DNA from: Enoplolaimus lenunculus
Lineage: Eukaryota; Nematoda; Enoplea; Enoplida; Thoracostomopsidae
DNA length: 64,000 nucleotides
NCBI GenBank assembly: GCA_030248215.1
Contig: JASANG010003995.1
Location: 62,001 to 126,000 of the forward strand
Reading direction: 5' to 3'
In this document: positions 59,801-64,000 of the stretch, in pieces
How the letters are laid out: each line of letters starts with the position of its first letter
Numbering within the stretch: the stretch's first letter is position 1
Notes under the pieces: generated by a model
The model's input: the letters and a program-made list of their open reading frames with translations, nothing else
Told to the model about the DNA's origin: nothing
Databases searched by the model: none
Program-made: the position numbers and the translations under genes

Positions 59801-62800
59801 GTTAGAGAAGCGGACAGGCAATCCGTATGTCGTGGGTTCCAGCCCCACCGCATCCGCAGAAAGATTTTCGTGAAGTTCTCTATATGGTACTACTGTACTT
59901 AGAATTACGTATATGTTGAAATTGTACCAAATATTGTGCTTGTTTACTAAATACATTTTTAAACAGCTAAACCTAAAATGATAATATCAAAAACAGTGCA
60001 TTCCGAGTATGAGCATTGTCTGGATTTCGTATCCGGAGGTTAGCCCAATTTTTTATCGAAAAACTCATCCCAAACTGCCGAGAGAAAAAGTTGCGCCCAA
60101 AATCGCAAATTCCCGGCAGAATCGTAATTTATCAAAATCTCAATTTCCCGGATAATATCCGAACTTCCCAAAATCCACATTTCAACGGTATATAATATCC
60201 CAAATCCCAATTTTGTAAAATGGCAATTTTCAGTTAAATATTGCACTTTCGTGCTAAATTGTTTAAATAGCACTTCACAACAAAAAAATTGTAATAGTTT
60301 AAACCATCAAGTATATTCATTTTTTTACAAAGGAGTTCACAGAATTTTAATTCGCATATTTATCAATTATTAAATTTCAATAAAAAGTTTTAACAATAAA
60401 TGGTATGAAACCTTGAACATGTTTGCACTTATTTTTTGTATTTAATAAGATCAAAGTTGGTTCAAAGAGTTGGATATTTCATTTATCTTACGGTCACGAG
60501 AATCGTGCAATATTCTAAATTAAAAATATACAATGTATGTATATCCTGTATAGGGCCCATGTATATTTGTCTAAAGCTTAAACTGACACTATTATAGCCC
60601 CTCCGGAAAACGATCCTGTCCTCTTGTAATCTTATGGATAGACATCTGTCATACCAAACGTTCAAATGTGCACTGCATTAATATACACGTGCAAACACTT
60701 AAACTCGGCTCCGATTTTACTGAAAATAGAAGCTTACGATTTAAATACTGCCATTTATAAAGTGGTTCATAAAATATATTAGTTATATTCGTTGAAATTT
60801 GGGACCAAGGATGATAGCCATAAACCGAAACGATTTTGTAGTTTTAAAAAAGTTGTCTTAACTTTAATATAGCATAATTTTCAAATTACGAAAGTGCTGG
60901 TTTTCTTGGTCAAAATTGTCATTTCGTACTCAGAACAAATTCAAATTGTTCTGAAACCAAGAGAAAATATTAAGCCTATACGACTCGTGCAGCGATTTCT
61001 TATAAAGCTTGTTAAAAATGGTAAAATAACGTTGAAGGTTGAAGGTCTTGATGAAGCGTTCGAACATATGCTACCGAAGATTCTGCTCAACATCGTGCTT
61101 CACTTTTAAATACGCAAAAATCTTTAGACAGAAAACTGGTATAAAGTACAAAGCGGTGAAACCACTTAAAAATTCAAATGTACCGAAAATTTAAAAAAAT
61201 GATTGCCAGCTTATTTGTGAATTTTGTGTGTTGTATATTATTAATATAAAATCCGGACGAAATGTTTGCGACAGATAATTTTATATATTTTAGCAGTACG
61301 GTATTGCGTACATTTTCTTCTAACGCTGAAGGAACTGAGTTTCCGAAGCCAATAAAGTCAAATGCTATTATGGACGTGAACAAAACTTTGCTAAAATATT
61401 GCAATGAGTACAATGACGGCGGCCTTAATGACGCGTTCAAACAAATGCTCAATGACTGCGCTCAATCATATACTGGTTATTCACTTTTACAAATACCAGA
61501 TCTATACAAAAGCCTTGCCGCTGTGAGCAAAACATTTTGGTTTTGGTCATAATTTAGGATTACTGTCGTGATCCGAATAGAGAAGTGTTGGCATTTATTT
61601 TTACCTATCGAATAAACGGTACTCCTTGTTATGCATATGTGTTGATTACCATGCCCGTTTAGTCTTTTTTCTGGATTTAATAAAGTTTATGCGGGTTGCC
61701 TGAGCGGCTGGCACATATTTAACCGATAGTATTAAAATAACGGAAACGGATAGTGATTAAAAATAACGGGAACAGGAAACGGATATAGAAGTTTAAAAGT
61801 TCCCAAGACGTTTTATTTTCTGCGAACGCAATTGAGGCATGCAAATATTTACAGGGCTTACTTTCGTAATTTTTATTTCATATCGAACAACCGCCGCATA
61901 CTTATCGGTTCTAAAAATTGCAAAATATTTTCGTAAATTTATACTACTGTTGGAGCTGAAAACAATGCACTTGTTCTCCGAACGAGACATGTGCGCAATC
62001 AAACCAATCGTCAGTTAAACCCAACAATTCGCAAAACTCTTGAATTTACGAAAACCAACACATTATATAAACTGTGAACAATAACAATAATAATTGCAGC
62101 TTCGTTCTGCCGCTAATATACCCCGTTCTTTTTTGACTACGTCCCGGTTTTCATAGAACTTTACATTTCAGTCCTCACATTGGCATTTCAAGTTTTTACA
62201 AATTTCTTCCGGCTTGGCTTGGTTACCACAATAACGGAAACAGAAACGAAAACGGATATCCGGTTACGCCTTGATTGAGACTCCGTGTATTTCCCGTTTC
62301 CGCGGGATTTCAATGACAACCAATTTCAAGTGTAGCTTTCAACTCTGAGTATCGGATTAAAGACATTTACTACCAGATTTTGTCACGTTTGGTCCATCAA
62401 AAATTCGCCCGATATATTTTTTAATACAATACAGTTGTCTGTTTACTGGACACTAAAAAACTGTCAATTAATACTAGTTGATTGGGTTGCAATATTTGCA
62501 AGCGACGCCAACATAATTCCCACTAAATATCTGGTGAAATAAAATCTTCTCACAGAACAATGCAGGTAGAGTTAAACTTTACAAATTCTAGTTAGAACTA
62601 TAAAAAGTTGTTATTAAGGCGTATAGGTACAAAATCAGTTAAAACAGTGCGCAAAATACGTATGTGGTCCGTTCAAGCCCTAATAATTTATGAATGCTAC
62701 CGTTATTAGGTTTTTGGCTTTATTTTTTAACGGGATTTCATTTTTGTGTTGCTAGACGTTTTACGCTTACCAAGCGCGTATATATACGCTAGGAGAATTT

Positions 62801-63520
62801 GACACTCAGTCCAGGAGCGGCTCGAAACTAGCTAACATTCTAGGGTCTCAAAAAAATTTCAGATGGGGCATTTAAACAGTTTAGTTGGGTTACCAGTGAG
62901 GTTGAAACTTTTGTAGAAGAGTCCCATTTTTCTCAAAAGTGGGCTCAGCCTTTTTAACTCCAATCTGACTAAGGACCCAAACTCAAGCCGAAAACGTGTC
63001 CGATTTCTGAAATTTGTTGACTTATCCTATTCAATATGTTGCAATTTTTGGACACTGTGCATGTGTGTCGTGGCGATCCAAAATTTTTAACGCAGTGTAA
63101 TTACGTTCATGCAAAATTTTTGATTTGACCTTTATTGAGATGCCTACACTTGGGTGCCCCCTATGACCAGCCACTGTACGGTGCGTTCATGCATTATGTT
63201 GTTAAAAGGTTTTCACTCTGTAGGATATGTGTCAAAACAATGGTATCCACAGTGGTTCATTATATCACGGTTTAAATTTGGCTGCCACCGACACAGTCAC
63301 TGTTTTTTCGACGTCACCCGTGGCAACTTCAAACAGTGTAATGAATTTGAAAAATTTTTCAAACAGTTCATCTGGCACAAATACAGCTCATATTGGCGCT
63401 TTGGTGGCAAAATCCACAGTAACACACTGTTACGGTAAATTAAGCGTTCCAGAACGCAGCGAACCAACCGCCGATACTGCAACGCTGTGTTCTGTGTGCG
63501 GCAGCAAGTTTAGTTCAAAG
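56622..63520 (+). CDS. Unrecognised multi-exon gene, 5' part (continues past the window)
   Basis: Three exons fit together by phase: 56622-56839 (ends phase 2), 61294-61522 (starts by completing that codon, ends phase 0) and 63224-63520 (phase 0). Together they encode about 248 residues. Residues 1-73 look helical with heptad-like hydrophobics. The second exon is a helical segment. The third is Ser/Thr/Asn-rich and ends TATLCSVCGSKFSSK, which reads like the first half of a CX2C zinc finger, completed downstream. I do not recognise the protein. The tandem-decayed relative of exon 2 at 60960-61145 supports exon 2 being real. The last donor, AAAG|GTAAGG, implies further exons beyond the window. 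Confidence 0.65.
57773..58223. mobile_element. TA-flanked MITE (family N, Tc1/mariner-like), copy 1
   Basis: The right end is CTTATTCGGGTCACTGCAG then TA (58224-58225). The left end is CTGTATATATTGACCCGAAT after TA (57771-57772). Inverted GACCCGAATAAGAGGGGG arms; 451 bp. TA duplications and CTG starts suggest a Tc1/mariner derivative. No transposase frame. Lies in the first intron of the unknown gene. Confidence 0.78.
58841..59433. mobile_element. TA-flanked MITE (family N), copy 2, carrying a nested element
   Basis: Inverted relative to copy 1: it starts CTGTAGTGACCCGAATAAGG after TA (58839-58840) and ends CCCTCTTATTCAGGTCACTT then GAG and TA (59434-59435). Blocks TGGCCTCTCCAGAGGCTAGC and ATTTATGCACTACAGAG are shared with copy 1. 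A CCTAAG-family element sits at 59172-59325. Confidence 0.8.
59172..59325. mobile_element. CCTAAG-family element nested in a family N MITE
   Basis: Bounded by CAGGGCCGGACAG and CTGGCCCTG. Between them are CATAAGCCTAAGCCTAAGCC, TAAACCTAAGCG, a second CATAAGCCTAAGCCTAAGC, then AAAAAATTAGTCTAAAGC and CTCTATTATAGTCCCTCCGG. Its relative at 51768-51906 has the same order. The CCTAAG runs equal the complement of TTAGGC telomere repeats. Confidence 0.72.
59785..59925 (+). mobile_element. tRNA-derived SINE, copy 2
   Basis: GTGTAGCTCAGTGGTTAGAG (A box), an anticodon stem GCGGA/TCCGT with loop CAGGCAA, T arm GTGGG-TTCCAGC-CCCAC and ATCCGCA. The loop lacks the usual T33 and the D stem has a mismatch, so this is not a functional tRNA. 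The homology to 42178-42310 continues downstream (TTTTCGTGAAGTTCTCTATA). 5' of it, GCAGCCATTGTAGCGAAAAT resembles 41103-41122. Confidence 0.78.
59930..60880. other. First intron of the unknown gene, mostly featureless
   Basis: 60000-60235 repeats AATCCCAA/ATTTCCCGGATA-like words in loose array. 60550-60625 is a small CCTAAG-family tail fragment (GTCTAAAGCTTAAACTGACA, CCCCTCCGGAAAACGATC). No exon recognised. Confidence 0.5.
60960..61145 (+). pseudogene. Decayed duplicate of the unknown gene's second exon
   Basis: GGTCTTGATGAAGCGTTCGA parallels GGCCTTAATGACGCGTTCAA of the exon at 61294-61522. In protein terms GLDEAFEHML matches GLNDAFKQML. After a one-base frame change near 61072, TEDSAQHRASLLNTQKSLD parallels LNDCAQSYTGYSLLQIPDLY. 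There is no proper acceptor and the frame is broken, so it is an exon relic about 330 bp upstream of the intact exon. Confidence 0.5.
61294..61522 (+). CDS. Unknown gene, second coding exon
   Basis: Acceptor TATATATTTTAG; it completes an Asn codon and encodes STVLRTFSSNAEGTEFPKPI and following, with NDGGLNDAFKQMLNDCAQSY. I place the donor at GCT|GTGAGC (61523), which gives phase 0 for the next exon. If not spliced the frame would end at a stop 30 bp later. Confidence 0.6.
61745..62273. mobile_element. GGAAAC-hexamer MITE (family K-like)
   Basis: Left ACGGAAACGGATAGTG and GGGAACAGGAAACGGAT; right ATAACGGAAACAGAAACG then ATATCCGGTTACGCCTTG. TTTTCTGCGAACGCAATTGA in the interior aligns with 54358-54378. 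Boundaries approximate. Confidence 0.55.
62280..63215. other. Second intron of the unknown gene, no repeat recognised
   Basis: AT-rich intron sequence up to the acceptor CACTCTGTAG at 63214-63223. Nothing further identified. Confidence 0.45.
63224..63520 (+). CDS. Unknown gene, third exon with the start of a CX2C zinc finger
   Basis: Ninety-nine codons, phase 0 at both ends: DMCQNNGIHSGSLYHGLNLA, a Ser/Thr/Asn-rich middle, and TATLCSVCGSKFSSK at the end. Donor AAAG|GTAAGG is strong. CSVCGSKF has the CX2C spacing and Gly of C2H2 or treble-clef fingers; the second half must lie downstream. Confidence 0.65.
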
Positions 63521-63800
63521 GTAAGGAATATTAATATTTCAATTTGACAAATCTCGGCTTACAATCACACAATATATACCGTTTTTCTTTTGAACAGAGT
63601 ATGAACTCTGGTCAGGCAGACGGCTAAAAAATTGGGTCGCTCGCTGCTTAGTTCTCCGAAAATTTAACCCCTTCTCACATTGAGTTGCCTGTAGGCAACT
63701 TAGTGCAGTGTATATACGTTAAATAGTATATATCGCACCGTGTTTAACAATTGCAACACATATACATAGTACTAAATCACCGCAAGACGTGAGAGCCCCC
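63521..63800. other. Third intron of the unknown gene, left part
   Basis: No exon or clear repeat. A GAGCCCCCTCGGGCTC hairpin sits at 63791-63806 just before the tRNA-like sequence. Confidence 0.4.
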
Positions 63801-63814
63801 TCGGGCTCGAGCGT

Positions 63815-63890
63815 CAAGCTCCTATAGCTGAGTGGTGATGGTATACGCCTCCCACCAGAGTCACTGGAGTTCGAATCGTAGCATAAAAGT
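63815..63890 (+). repeat. tRNA-like sequence (decayed tRNA or SINE head)
   Basis: CTATAGCTGAGTGGTGATGG resembles a tRNA A box and GGAGTTCGAATCG a B box, at the right spacing. I cannot fold a clean cloverleaf, so it is a relic or a second SINE type. Confidence 0.4.
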
Positions 63891-64000
63891 AGGTCTGTCA
63901 GGGGAAATAGAAAATATTCATGTGAGAAAGAGTTAAGCGCAAAAGTTTCAGTTTACTATCTTTAAGCTCAAAATTTTCAGTTTACTATCTATAAATTCCT

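Noticed and set aside
59785-59858. Functional tRNA gene (Ala-GGC like)
   Set aside because: Lacks T33, has D-stem and acceptor mismatches, and shares a non-tRNA tail with a second copy.
60894-61109. 71-residue frame as a real exon of the unknown gene
   Set aside because: Only its last third resembles the true exon; it lacks an acceptor in phase and the homology shifts frame.
1-64000. LTR retroelements or other virus-like fossils
   Set aside because: No paired long terminal repeats, no gag/protease/integrase-like or capsid-like frames were seen; the reverse transcriptases found are of the LINE type.

Overview
This is AT-rich animal nuclear DNA. It has GT-AG spliced genes, long introns full of transposon debris and tRNA-derived SINEs, and no operons or prokaryotic signals. 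The main host gene is clearly a protein phosphatase 4 regulatory subunit 3 (PPP4R3 / SMEK / Falafel / SMK-1). Its EVH1 segment reads [13 protein letters not shown], a wording I associate with nematode SMK-1 proteins, and a mobile repeat carries iterated CCTAAG. Both hint at a nematode-like ecdysozoan, but the lineage is not proven from this window.

Layout: 1-1640 holds a decayed minus-strand LINE with reverse transcriptase and RNase H, split by a hAT-type MITE. 1941-5571 holds a 5'-truncated LINE with an open 1,185-residue frame, conspicuously GC-richer than its surroundings. About 7.1-50.0 kb is the PPP4R3 gene on the plus strand. I placed 21 exons with matching reading phases, plus one tentative upstream exon. 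Two early exons (7423-7558, 8739-8794) are separated from the rest by a 23.7-kb intron (8795-32511) packed with repeats. The protein from the placed exons is about 1,880 residues, roughly twice the human or fly protein; the excess is a Ser/Thr/Asp/Glu-rich C-terminal tail. The initiator exon was not found. 50.0-56.6 kb is repeat-rich intergenic DNA. From 56.6 kb a second, unrecognised plus-strand gene begins; three phase-compatible exons (56622-56839, 61294-61522, 63224-63520) end in a zinc-finger-like CSVCGSKF and continue past the window.

The repeats are dominated by short non-autonomous DNA elements. Several have CAGGG-type termini and 8-bp target duplications (hAT hallmark). At least seven distinct families carry, just inside each end, a short array of a family-specific motif that always repeats every 6 bp: CCGGAA, GTTCCT, CCGAAT, CCGAGA, GCCGAT, TTTCCG, CCTAAG. 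Other families are palindromic foldback elements, TA-flanked Tc1/mariner-like elements, a Helitron-like family with a central ~165-bp tandem array and a hairpin plus CTRR 3' end, and a tRNA-derived SINE. Nested insertions give a relative chronology. I saw no LTR element, Polinton or other virus-like element, and no CRISPR array.
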